DNA of 46,163 nt, from positions 1-46,163 of the forward strand of contig JAJOHG010000203.1 of NCBI GenBank assembly GCA_021029095.1, written 5' to 3'. The stretch comes from Phellopilus nigrolimitatus (lineage: Eukaryota > Basidiomycota > Agaricomycetes > Hymenochaetales > Hymenochaetaceae). Under the pieces are notes generated by a model, which was not told where the DNA came from, did not search any database, and saw nothing but the letters and a program-made list of their open reading frames with translations. Made by a program: the position numbers and the translations under genes. Position 1 is the first letter of the stretch. The number at the start of each line of letters is the position of its first letter. Positions 27,062-36,930 of this stretch are shown here, piece by piece.

Positions 27062-29105
27062 TCAGTTCGGTCCGACGAATTGATATAAAATGCGGCGCAC
27101 GAGGCCCGAGAGGTGTTGAGGGTCATTCTACGGACGCAGACCTGTGAGCAACATGACTTCAAGTGCAATGAGACTTCCAAGATATACCTGGTATGTGCTC
27201 ATCACCATGCCCATCCCGATCGCGCAAAGCTGCCCAGAAGACAAAGCAATTAGTTCTCCGTCTCCGACTTCATCGCAAATATAAACAAAAAAGAAGACTC
27301 ACCAGCGCCTCGCCCGTCTCGCCCGTGTGGAACACGAGTCCCCGCCCGCGGGCCATGCGCCACGCGCTCTCGAGGCCCTTGGGGAGCACATACATCGCGA
27401 GCTCGCCGCGGCGCCGCTTCTCCTCGACGAACAACGAGAACCCGGAGAGCAGCCCGCCGAGCCAGAAGGACGGCTTCGAGATCAGCACGTCGATCCACTC
27501 CTTGCGGAGGCGCAGCGGCGCGCGCGGGGAGGAGAGCGCGGCGTGCAGGTTGTGTTTCGCGCAGAAGTACGCTGTTGCCGGGCAAGCTGTGGGATTAGCG
27601 GAAGGTGAGGCGGCTGAGAGGCTACGTACTCTGATAGATGATGACGAAGACGCCGAGGAACGCCGAGCTGCGCGTCGTGCCCCACCCCGCGCGCGCGAGG
27701 ACGCGCCACGGCTGTTCCCAGAACTTCTGGCGCTTGAACAGCACTGCGGGGACGAGGTGCAGCGCGCCGTAGATGGGGAACATCCAGCGGAACACGCTCA
27801 CGAAGCGGTCGAGCGGGACCGCGGTGCACGAGTCGAGCCACGGGTGTATTGCCGCGCAGGGCCCGTAGCGCGGCCCAAACTCTGCTGAAGCCTGCGCGGT
27901 GCGGAGGCGGGCGGCGAGCTCGGTGCGGTTCGCGGATGTCGTGGAGGGCGCGCCGATGAGCGATTCGAGGTCGGCGAAGTCGAAGACGCCGTCGCGCACG
28001 AGCGAGCGGTTCACGCGCACACCTTTCAGGGGTACCTTGGACGCGTTTTGGATCCTGCACGAAGGTTCAATATGTCGCTTTCAGATTGGGAGAAAGAGGA
28101 CAGTTGCGCACCATGCGCTGTACGACGGGGGGATCGTGTCTGGCCGGAGCAGGAAGCCGTACATGATCTGCCCGCAGCAGAGCGCGAACACGAGTACGTC
28201 ACCGTGCGGGATCTTGATGTTGTGTTTCGTGCTGAGGGCGTTGTACGAGCCCTGGAGGCCGCGTACGAACAGCTGCTGCGCGATTGCGACGCGGCGGCTC
28301 CTCTTCTCGAAGAGGATGCCGACCCCGCCCGCGACCGCACCAGCGACGACGGCATACCAGCGGCGCGTCTGTTTGCGGAGCCACATCTCGTGCGCCTGCG
28401 CGCGGAAGGAGAGCCGGCCGCGGCGCCGCTCGGAGGCCGTTGGCGCCATTGTAACAGGAAGCTCCGTCTCGTCGTAGGCAGATTCTGTGGGTGACGATGC
28501 TGTGCTCGGTTGGTGAGGGAGGAGGATGGGGAGGGCGTTGAAAATGAGTTTGTACAGAGCCGCGAACGAACCTAGGCAATAGTCAGCAATATATTTGAAA
28601 CAAATGTTGGAAGAGCAGCACACCGAGCATTGCGGCAAATCTGAACGAATCCCGCCCAAGTAAAGCATGCCGGATGAGCGAAAAGCGGAAATGCCTGTAA
28701 TTTCTTAGTATTTGTTCCTGCAAAAATATTTGGGGGTTTTTTTTTTTAGATACGTACCGCGGCATTTTCCATATTCGAAACAGAAGGACGAACACATTGA
28801 ACCCCGACCTCAGCGTGAATCCCAATGTGCCCGCACCTGCTTCCGTCACTATACGTCCCTTTCAACCGGAACTTTGAATGAACGCGACTCACGAAGACCC
28901 CCGCGCGCCGCATGCTCCGCGCACTCGCTCAGTGTAGAGAGCTCTACGGCGGGCTCTCCCCTATCCCGCCAGACCATTTTACGCGCATCGAGCAGCGCCT
29001 CCTGGTAGTTCGCGAGGACGACTAAGTTCTGTGTGTGTAGGGCGGTTTAGCGGAAGTAATTTACAAACATTGTCAACGACGGTGCCGCACCTCGAAGGAC
29101 GTCAT
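27062..29105 (-). CDS. TMEM135-like multi-pass membrane protein
   Basis: Nine exons (29105-29091, 29028-28893, 28848-28758, 28694-28624, 28571-28112, 28054-27630, 27586-27303, 27229-27188, 27127-27062) sum to 1590 nt and 529 residues without any frame break. The protein starts MTSFENLVVLANYQEALLDA and contains FRFSLIRHALLGRDSFRFAA, PHGDVLVFALCCGQIMYGFL, a second-half repeat with KPSFWLGGLLSGFSLFVEEK and AMYVLPKGLESAWRMARG, and ends NDPQHLSGLVRRILYQF. This two-half layout with hydrophobic helices and the HGDVL..C.QIMY motif resembles animal TMEM135, tied to mitochondrial and peroxisomal lipid handling. A remote link to the Tim17-type membrane family is also possible. The first exon is 15 nt. 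A truncated copy of its 5' end lies at 34968-35108. Confidence 0.72.
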
Positions 29106-29673
29106 GACCTTGCGCGGTCGGTACGGACCCGATGAGCTCGATGCCATCGCTATCCAGAAGGATTAGAACGGCTTTGCCGTCAACGTTGACCAACAAGTTC
29201 AGATTGTCGACGACTTGGATGATGACTAGCACGTGCTGTCCCTCGGTCCCGGCCAAGTCCCGGCGAGACAAACACGTGAGCCTTGAATTAGATCACGAGC
29301 CTTGCTGTTACTAATCGGCACACGGTTCCCGAATTGCCTCGACATTTCTTTATTTACTATACAGCATGAAGTGATTCTGCAATGAAATTCTGGGCGCTGT
29401 CAACACGGTACAAGACTTTATCTTAGTGTTAGCTACCTGCAATTGAGTCCCGGGCTAATTACAAGTAATTAGAAAGAAAAATATTGACGGCCGGTAGTAC
29501 GGTACAGTACATACAAGACTACTTAAAAAACAAAAACAAATAAATAATTAAGAATGGAATGGGTACTCGACACTGTGGTGAGACCGAGCTGCATATATGC
29601 GCTTCTATATTTCAATACGGCATTTCCATCGACAAGGAGTACCGAGTGCTCTGCGTTTATGATGTGCTGAGAT
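29106..29673. other. Intergenic region between TMEM135-like gene and copy A
   Basis: About 570 bp. The part nearest 29105 is the promoter of the TMEM135-like gene and has a 74-codon minus-strand open frame (29047-29271) that I regard as chance. The rest is the AT-rich 3' flank of copy A. Both parts have a degenerate counterpart at 34490-34967, which shows that the duplication included this flank. Confidence 0.5.
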
Positions 29674-31231
29674 CTATTCGTCTATCGGGAGACGATAGTT
29701 TCCGTCAAGGTATTGGATGACGATCTGCAGCACATCATTGCCTACCCTTGTCGCAAAGTAGAGTGCGCCGCTGTAGAATTCCACCTTCCCAGGCATGCTG
29801 AGTCTGCGACTCTCCAATTTTCCCTTACTAGAGATGGTAGCGAGCGTCCACAGGTCCTCTCGGCGGTCATCGGCAGTCAAAGGATCGATGGAGTGGATCA
29901 CTACCGAACCAGCCTGCGAAGGCCGGCACACGCTATTGTTCGGGCGAGTCTTCGGGTCCAAGATTACAGTCCCCGGACGCTCAACGTGTGTGATAGAGGG
30001 AAGTCTGGCGTTTGGACCGACTGTAACTGCAGGGAACTCCAAGAGGAAGGAGTACAGCACAGGGTAGATTTCTGGTTCTGCCAACATAGTAATAGAGACG
30101 CCTTTCCGCTTTCGATCCGCTTCGGACTTCCAATGGAAGGTGCAGATGGACAGCCTTGCAGTATCCGGAAGAGTTTTCACATTACGGCGCGGGCCGAGGC
30201 AGCTGGCATGGGGAATGTCACCCTCTAGCGTCAAAATCTGCGTCGCGCCTGACGCGGAAGCCCTAAGCCGGACGTTGCGTATGGACGAAAGCCGGAAGGC
30301 GATGATTGACCAGTTCAACTGGAGACAGAACACGCCAATGAGATAGCCATCTACAAAGTGGACGTCATGGCAAGAACACTGTACAGAAGAAAAGCATCAG
30401 TCCAGTTCATCTCATGTGCGTTCATAAAATATAAATACATACGCCGGGGATTAGGACAGAGCGTTTTTCTTCCCAGAATGTCACACGGAGACTGCCAATA
30501 TATCGCCACTTAGCTTTGCAAATCCCACAATATAATAAATATATGTTTTTTCAAGTTCTTTCGGCGTGTATTTGTAAAGCAGGCTAGTAGGCTTTTTCCA
30601 GAACGACTTGAGAGTCCTGCACAGCAATGAAGTATCAGATTGACATGCAGACTTTTCGTGGGGCGAGATTGTAAATATCGTGACAGTCCTGAAAAGCAGA
30701 AATGAGATAGCAGACTCAAATGCTCCGTCGACATCATATTTCTTACCTTTCGCGGACAAGTTCATCAAAAGATTCCGTCACCACGAGCACGTGCACGTCG
30801 CCGTTCGTCTGCATATCATAAGCGAAGCGGAGCACTTTCATCCCCTTTGTTTCATATGGGCCATCGTCACGGTGACTCCAGACACGCTCGCCGCCTGGCA
30901 CGGTCCAGCACTGCAAGTCATCTCTTTCACAATCCTTTCGATTGGGGTCGAAATCAACTAAACTGACGAGGAGGAGCGCACCGCCAGGGAGCAGCTCCGT
31001 GTCCATAAGATTGTAAAGCATCCCAGGTTTGATACATACTGTGGTTATGTGTGTGGGTCGCAGCGGGGCGCGGGCGGTGCTGTTGCGATAGCGCCGCTGT
31101 GCGCGCTCAACTATGTTGCGTAGTTCTTCCAAAGTGAGGTCGTCGAGGGAGATATGAGGGGGCAGATCGGGTGCATCGTGTTGATCCAGGGCACCGAGGC
31201 GTTCTAGCAACAAGTCTTTGTCGGAAGGCAT
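29674..31231 (-). CDS. F-box-like family protein, copy A (probably disrupted)
   Basis: Copy A starts MPSDKDLLLERLGALDQHDA and has exon 1 at 31231-30747, an intron 30689-30746 and exon 2 from 30688. Exon 2 meets a TGA at 30483-30481 because 16 nt present in copy B are missing. An alternative GTGTGA donor at 30486 joined to the CAG at 30379 would keep the frame through exon 3 (30378-29674) and give 463 residues lacking one short segment. The regular stop has mutated from TGA to GGA, adding about eight residues (GNYRLPIDE) before a later TAG. The family resembles the region that follows the F-box in agaricomycete F-box proteins (alternating beta strands such as DLQCWTVPGGERVW and LRFAYDMQTNGDVHVLVV), but no F-box is present here. 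Function unknown. Confidence 0.55.
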
Positions 31232-31239
31232 TTCTGTGT

Positions 31240-31640
31240 GGTTCGATGACCAATGTACACAGCAGGGCTTGCATTTTTATATGCCTCACGCACTTTGCGC
31301 TAGGTTCGTAACCACTTACCGTGTGGCGGATACTCCATGGTGGATGGCTGCGGGCCTAAGTTTGCATGGGGCAGGAAGCATGGCTATCGGGACTCAAGCA
31401 GTTTGCGCCAAGCTCGTAACCAGTTACCGTGTGGCCGATACTCCGTGGTGGATAGCTTCGAGACTAAGTTCGCACGGGGCAGGAAGCAACTTGGCTGTCG
31501 GGACTCGGGCAGTTTGCGCCAGGCTCGTAAAAGCCAGTTACCGCGTGGCCGATACTCCGTGGATGGCTTCGGGACTAGGTTCCGCGGGGCAGGGAGCAAA
31601 GCTGTCGAGACGCGCGATCATTTCTCTGCGAGACTTGCAA
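31240..31640. repeat. Promoter minisatellite of copy A (108-111 bp units)
   Basis: Directly upstream of copy A there are nearly three tandem units beginning GTAACCA or GTAAAAGCC at 31308, 31416 and 31527, so the unit lengths are 108 and 111 bp. Each contains GCCGATACTCC (or a variant), a GGGGCAGG word and CAGTTTGCGCCA. Because the units are multiples of three, the strand opposite copy A stays open across them for 189 codons (31218-31787). A TATA-like word lies between the last unit and the copy A start. Confidence 0.8.
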
Positions 31641-31776
31641 GAAACAAGTTGTTTGCGTTCCTGTATGCCTCTGTGCAGGGCCGAGCGGTGGCGGCTGAGC
31701 GCGTCTCGCGCGGACGCGACTGCCTGGTCCGCATGCCCAGAAATGAATTTCTGGAGAAAAAACCTTGCCGATAAAC

Positions 31777-32420
31777 ACTGCAGATAAACTCCCTTATACG
31801 ACTCGGATTGAGATATTAAGGAAGACAGACCAAATGCTTGAAGCTCGTAATGTGTAGCCTGCAGCTTGAACCCCTGGGAACATTCCTCAGAGTTGCTTCA
31901 TTGTGGCTGCTCCGGCCGGTGAGTCACAACAGGAGCCTCCGTTGCGCAGTTGCTCTGTGTGTTCCGTAACTTACATGTATAGCGCATTTCTTTTTTCTTC
32001 CTGAAAGGTTTCTGTGCTTGGTTTGTCTACTGCTATTGTGACGCATAATAGCCGTCTCAATTCTGTGGAAGTCGAGTTTGTTGGTAACGCGCTCCGGCGC
32101 GATTGAGCCCCTACCTGACCATTACCTTTGTTGATGTAATTGAAGATATCGAGAGTACCAACAGCTTTAGAATTGAGGCTACTTGTTGGTAAATTGTTGA
32201 AACCCCACAAATGACTATCTGATCACACCCGATGAGGATATCGGCAATTCGGCAGACGATCAACAAGCGCGCCGAAAGTCCGATGTGCACTTCCACACTT
32301 CATGAGTTGTTAGTCGTGTTGGTACGATTTTTCGAGTTATTAACACACTTCCACTGTACTCGACTTCCACAGAATTGAGATGGGCTAATCTCTCAACTTA
32401 AAAGAGATTCTATCTCCGGT
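31777..32420. other. Spacer between the inverted arms
   Basis: This 644-bp segment is not shared between the arms. It holds a MITE-like element with 23-bp inverted ends (32055-32380) and, at 32001-32048, a short repeat that recurs at 38381-38427. No gene was recognised; the longest open frame is 79 codons on the minus strand. Confidence 0.6.
32055..32380. mobile_element. MITE-like element with 23-bp terminal inverted repeats
   Basis: Positions 32055-32077 and 32358-32380 are perfect reverse complements of each other (23 of 23 bases; the left end begins TCTCAATTCTGTGG). The enclosed 326-bp segment has no open frame of note, so if it is mobile it depends on another transposase. The symmetry axis (about 32217) differs from that of the large inverted duplication (about 32098), so it is a separate structure. 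I see no clear target-site duplication. A fold-back or chance remnant is the alternative. Confidence 0.45.
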
Positions 32421-32529
32421 CTTTATCGGCAAGGTTTTTTCTCCAAGAGTTCATCTAATGGGCATGTGGACCAGGCAGTCGCATCCGCACGAAACGCTCT
32501 CAGCCACCACCGCCCGGTCTTGCACACGC

Positions 32530-32885
32530 TCTTTCGAGCAAGTCTTGCAGAGAAATGATCGCGAGTCCCGACAGGTTTGTTGCTTGCCCCGCGCGAACTT
32601 AGGCCCGAAGCCATCCACCACGGAGTATCGGCCACGTGGTAACTGGCTTTTACGAGCCTGGCGCAAACTGCCCGAGTCCCGACAGCCAAGTTGCTTCCTG
32701 CCCCGTGCAAACTTAGGCCCGCAGCCATCCACCACGGAGTATCGGCCACACGGTAACTAGTTACGAGCTTGACGCATACTGCTTGAGTCCCGAGAGCCAT
32801 GCTTCCTGCCCCGTGCAAACTTAGGCCCGCAGCCACACGGTAACTGGTTACGAGTCTGGCGCAAACTGCGTGAGGCATATAAGAA
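32530..32885. repeat. Promoter minisatellite of copy B
   Basis: This is the inverted counterpart of the array at 31240-31640, with units containing GGAGTATCGGCCAC and GCGCAAACTGC. One unit near 32820 is internally shortened. The strand opposite copy B is open for 172 codons through the array (32423-32941). A TATA-like CATATAAGAATGC lies at about 32877-32889, some 40-50 bp before the copy B start. Confidence 0.75.
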
Positions 32886-32927
32886 TGCGAGCCCTGTTGT
32901 GTACATTGGCCATCGAACCATTCAGAA

Positions 32928-34481
32928 ATGTCTTCCGACAAAGCTTTGTGGCTAAAACGCCTCGGTGCGCTGGATCAAGAGCATGCACCCGATCTGCCCC
33001 CTCATATCTCCCCTAACGACCTCCCCTGGCAAGAACTGCGCAACTTAGTTGAGCGCGCACAGCGGCGCCACCGCAACAGCACCGGCCCCGCCCCGCTGCG
33101 ACCAACACGCAAAACCACGATACGTATTAAACCTGCGATAGATGTGTCACGTGACTTGCCGAGTGTCCTTACTGTGGACACAGAGCTGCTCCCTGGCTGT
33201 GCGCTCCTCCTCGTACATTTGGAAAATGACTTGCAGTGCTGGACCGTGCCAGGCGGCGAGCGTGTCTGGAGTCACCGTGACGATGCCCCATATGAAACAA
33301 AGGGGATGAGAGTGCTCCGCTTCGCTTATGATATGCAGACGAACGGCGACGTGCACGTGCTCGTGGTGACGGAATCTTTTGATGAACTTGACCGCGGAAG
33401 GTAAGAAATATGATGTCGATGGAACATTCGAATCTGCTATGTCATACTGACATATTATTGCTGTTCAGGGCTGTCGCAATATTCCAAATCTCGCCCGGAA
33501 AAAAGCGTGATTGTCAATCCGGTACTTCAATGCTGGGCAAGCTTATCAAGAAATTACAAATCTTTCCCCCCCTAATAAAGACTGATGAATTCCTTTACAA
33601 CGACGCTCCGAAAGGACTTGAAAGCACAAAAGGAATTCCTTTAGTGCAATTTGCGAAGCTAAGTGGTGACGTATGGGCAGTTTCCACAACGGACAGTCTT
33701 CTCGTGACATTCTGGAGAGAAGACCACTCTTTCCTAATCCGCGGCGTGCGTATGCACATTTTGTGAACGCGCGTGAGATGAAATGGACTGATGCTTTTCT
33801 TCTGTACAGTGCTATTGCTTTTGCAATGACGTTCACTTTGTAGATGGCTATCTCATAGGTGTGTTCGGTGATTCGAAGGATAGGTCAATCATCGCCTTTC
33901 GGCTTTCGTCCATACGCAACGTCCGGCCTAGGGCTTCCTCGCCGGGCGCGACACAAGAGTTGGCTTTGCGTGATATTCCCCATTCCAGCTGCCGCATCCC
34001 GCATATGCTGGGCGATTGCTGGACTACTACTGTAACTACAAAGCTGTCCATATGCACCTTCCATTGGAAGCCGAAAGAGGAACGAAAAGGCATTTCTATC
34101 ACCGCATTTGTACCCATCGAAAGAAACGGTCGAAGCCTTTTTATGCTGGTCTCTTTCCTCTTGAAGACCCCTGCAGTTACAGCCGGTCTTAACGCCGGAC
34201 TTCCCTCCATCACGCACCGTCTGGGGTGTATAGACTTGGACCCGCAGATTGGCGAGTTTAATTTCGCGAACCCGCCTTCGCAGGCTGGCTTGGTAGCGAT
34301 ACAGTATGAACACTACCGAGAGGCCGGAAGTATGCTCGCTACCGTATCTTGCGAGGGAGAAGTGAAGTACCGCACACTCGACATGCCGTATGCTCCCGGG
34401 CTGAAAGTGGAGTTCTACAGCGGTGCGCTCTACTTTGCGACGGTGGATAACAAATACATCGTCATTCAGTACCTTGACTGA
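32928..34481 (+). CDS. F-box-like family protein, copy B (intact)
   Basis: Exons 32928-33400, 33469-33745 and 33810-34481 total 1422 nt and 473 residues with clean GT-AG introns of 68 and 64 nt, making this the only intact copy. It begins MSSDKALWLKRLGALDQEHA. In related mushroom F-box proteins as I know them, a similar sequence (about VSSDKALWLKRL) follows directly after the F-box, so the family here appears to lack its F-box. The body alternates short beta strands (LQCWTVPGGERVWSH, LRFAYDMQTNGDVHVLVV, KLSGDVWAVSTTDSLLVTFW), as in a beta-propeller-like fold, and ends VEFYSGALYFAT with IVIQYLD. No membrane segment or catalytic motif is visible. Membership in the F-box-related group is inferred from memory of the family, and the role is unknown. 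Confidence 0.65.
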
Positions 34482-34967
34482 AGTTTTGTATTGTTCTCCG
34501 ATAGACACACGGATTTTAGTATGTCGTAATTACTTAGATATAGAAGCGCATACGTATGTGCAGCTCGGGTCTCGCCACAGCGTCGAGTACCCATTCCATT
34601 TTTATTTATTTATTTATTCTTGCTTTTTTTATTAGAGTCTTGTACCAGCCCGGAACTCTTGTAGAATCACTTTAGTAATCGCAGAGAATTCAGTACTGCT
34701 TGTCGACGGAGTTGCTGCATAGTAAATAATAAAATGTCGAGATATGTTTTGAATTTGACACACAGAACCTTGGCCGGTAACCGCACCAATTTCCTCAAGC
34801 GCCTCGTGATCTAATTCCAAAGTCTCACGTGTTTGTCTCTCCGGGACCGAGGGACAGACATCATCCACGTCGTCGACAACCTGGACAACGTCGACGGCAA
34901 AGTCGTTTTATTTTTTCTGAGCAGCGCATCGGGTCTTTACCAGCCGCGCAACGTTATGACGTCCTTC
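34482..34967. other. Copy B 3' flank and duplicated TMEM135-like promoter relic
   Basis: The region contains the downstream flank of copy B, including an ATTT-rich run near 34600-34620 and a T run at 34624-34630. From about 34800 it is a degenerate copy of the TMEM135-like upstream region at 29106-29320. No gene is supported. Confidence 0.5.
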
Positions 34968-35108
34968 GAGGTGCGGCACCGTCGTAAACAACGTTTGTAA
35001 ATTACTTCTGCTAAACAGCCCTGCACACACGGAACTTAGTCGTCCTCGCGAACTACCAAGAGGCGCTGCTCGATGCGCGTAAGATGGGCTGGCGAGATAG
35101 GGGCGAGC
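34968..35108 (+). pseudogene. Truncated 5' fragment of the TMEM135-like gene
   Basis: The fragment copies exon 1 (ATGACGTCCTTCGAG), intron 1 and the first part of exon 2 (AACTTAGTCGTCCTCGCGAA) of the gene at 27062-29105, in inverted orientation to it. The splice acceptor has changed from CACACAG to CACACGG, so exon 2 could not be joined as in the parent, and homology ends at about 35108. It is a non-functional by-product of the inverted duplication. Confidence 0.8.
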
Positions 35109-35345
35109 CTGCCAATTCTTGCAAGTCTCGCAAAGCAATGATCGCGAGTCCCGACAGGTTTGCTGCCTGCCCCGCGCGAACTTAGTCCCGAAGCCATCCA
35201 CCAAGGAGTATCCGCCACACGGTAACTGGTTACGAGCCTGGCGCTAACTGCCTCTGAGTCCTGGCAGCTTAGTCCCGCAGCCATCCACCAAGGAGTATCC
35301 GCCACACGGTAACTGGTTACGAGCCTGGCGCAAACTGCTTGAGGT
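35109..35345. repeat. Promoter minisatellite of copy C
   Basis: Two units related to the arrays at 31240-31640 and 32530-32885, each containing ACCAAGGAGTATCCGCCACA and GTAACTGGTTACGAGCCTGG; the second is shortened. The array begins abruptly at the junction with the TMEM135-like fragment. It ends just before a TATA-like GTTTAAAAATGC at about 35347-35358, 40-50 bp upstream of copy C. Confidence 0.7.
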
Positions 35346-35396
35346 GTTTAAAAATGCGAGCCCTGTTGTGTACATTGGCCATCGAACCATTCAGAA

Positions 35397-36930
35397 ATGT
35401 CTTCCGACAAAGCTTTGTGGCTAAAGCGCCTCGGTGCGCTGGATCAACACGATGCACCCGATCTGCCCCCTCATGTTTCCCTCAACGACCTCACCTCGGA
35501 AGAACTGCGCACCCTAGTTGAGCGCGCACAGCGGCGCTATCGCAACAGCACCGACCCCGCCCCGCTGCGACCAACACGCAAAACCACGATACGTATTAAA
35601 CCTGCGATAGATGAGTCACGTGACTCGCTTAGTGTCCTTACTGCGAAAGCGGAGCAGCTCACCGTCCGGCCTGTGGACACGGAGCTGCTCCCTGGCGGTG
35701 CGCTCCTCCTCGTACATTTGGAAGATGACTTGCAGTGCTGGACCGTGCCAGGCGGCGAGCGTGTCTGGAGTCACCGTGACGATGGCCCATATGAAACAAA
35801 GGGGATGAAAGTGCTCCGCTTCGCTTATGATATGCAGACGAACGGCGACGTGCACGTGCTCGTGGTGACGGAATCTTTTGATGAACTTGTCCGCGAAAGG
35901 TAAGAAATATGATGTCGACGGAGCATTTGAGTCTGCTATCTCATTACTGCATTTCAGGACTGTCACGATATTTACAATCTCGCCCCACGAAAAGTCTGCA
36001 TGTCAATCTGATACTTCATTGCTGTGCAGGACTCTCAAGTCGTTCTGGAAAAAGCCTACTAGCCTGCTTTACAAATACACGCCGAAAGAACTTGAAAAAA
36101 CATATATTTATTATATTGTGGGATTTGCAAAGCTAAGTGGCGATATATTGGCAGTCTCCGTGTGACATTCTGGGAAGAAAAACGCTCTGTCCTAATCCCC
36201 GGCGTATGTATTTATATTTTATGAACGCACATGAGATGAACTGGACTGATGCTTTTCTTCTGTACAGTGTTCTTGCCATGACGTCCACTTTGTAGATGGC
36301 TATCTCATTGGCGTGTTCTGTCTCCAGTTGAACTGGTCAATCATCGCCTTCCGGCTTTCGTCCATACGCAACGTCCGGCTTAGGGCTTCCGCGTCAGGCG
36401 CGACGCAGATTTTGACGCTAGAGGGTTACATTCCCCATGCCAGCTGCCTCGGCCCGCGCCGTAATGTGAAAACTCTTCCGGATACTGCAAGGCTGTCCAT
36501 CTGCACCTTCCATTGGAAGTCCGAAGCGGATCGAAAGCGGAAAGGCGTCTCTATTACTATGTTGGCAGAACCAGAAATCTGCCCTGTGCTGTACTCCTTC
36601 CTCTTGGAGTTCCCTGCAGTTACAGTCGGTCCAAACGCCAGACTTCCCTCTATCACACACGTTGAGCGTCCGGGGACTACAACATTTGACCCGCACTTTC
36701 ACAAGTACACGGACCGGCCTTCGCAGGCTGGCTCGGTATTGATGCACTCCAGTGATACTGGCGTTGACCGCCGAGAGGACGTGTGGGTGTTCGCTACCAT
36801 CTCTAGCAAGGGAAAATTGGAGCACCGCACACTCAGCATGCCGCACGCTGACATTGTGAAAGTGGAGTTCTACAGCGGCGCGCTCTACTTTGTGACGCAG
36901 GGATCCGTCGTCATTCAGTACCTTGACTGA
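35397..36930 (+). CDS. F-box-like family protein, copy C (mosaic, probably disrupted)
   Basis: Exon 1 (35397-35899) begins MSSDKALWLKRLGALDQHDA like copy B, but from about 35800 to 36680 the DNA is nearly identical to copy A. Exon 2 starts at 35958 and, like copy A, lacks 16 nt and runs into TGA at 36163-36165. Splicing from GTGTGA at 36160 to CAG at 36267 would restore one frame, 35397-35899, 35958-36159 and 36268-36930 (1368 nt, 455 residues). The usual donor GTATGT at about 36206 is still present. Exon 1 has about ten residues that copy B lacks (around ESRDSLSVLTAKAEQ). It ends VEFYSGALYFVT and VVIQYLD with the normal TGA. Whether any protein is made is uncertain. Confidence 0.5.

Larger units (their letters stand above)
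28950..31776 (-). repeat. Left arm of a 2.7-2.8 kb inverted duplication
   Basis: Read on the minus strand, this arm contains in order a promoter minisatellite, F-box-like copy A, its 3' flank and the 5' end of the TMEM135-like gene. The plus strand at 32421-35108 carries the same order. Matches seen by eye include the stretch ending GCCGATAAA at the spacer edge, the gene body, the CTCGTGATCTAATTC block near 29300 and the ATGACGTCCTTCGAG first exon at 29105-29091. The left arm holds the intact TMEM135-like gene, so it is probably the parental side for that end. Divergence is uneven along the arm. Confidence 0.8.
32421..35108 (+). repeat. Right arm of the inverted duplication
   Basis: This is the plus-strand counterpart of 28950-31776: edge sequence near 32421, minisatellite, copy B, 3' flank and a truncated TMEM135-like 5' end. 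Homology to the left arm stops at about 35108 inside exon 2 of that gene, where the minisatellite of copy C begins abruptly. Copy B differs from copy A more than copy C does, so this arm was not homogenised along its whole length. Confidence 0.8.

Noticed and set aside
29047..29271. 74-codon minus-strand frame upstream of the TMEM135-like gene
   Set aside because: It overlaps the first exon and intron of that gene in another frame, and its duplicate near 34870 is not open over the same length.
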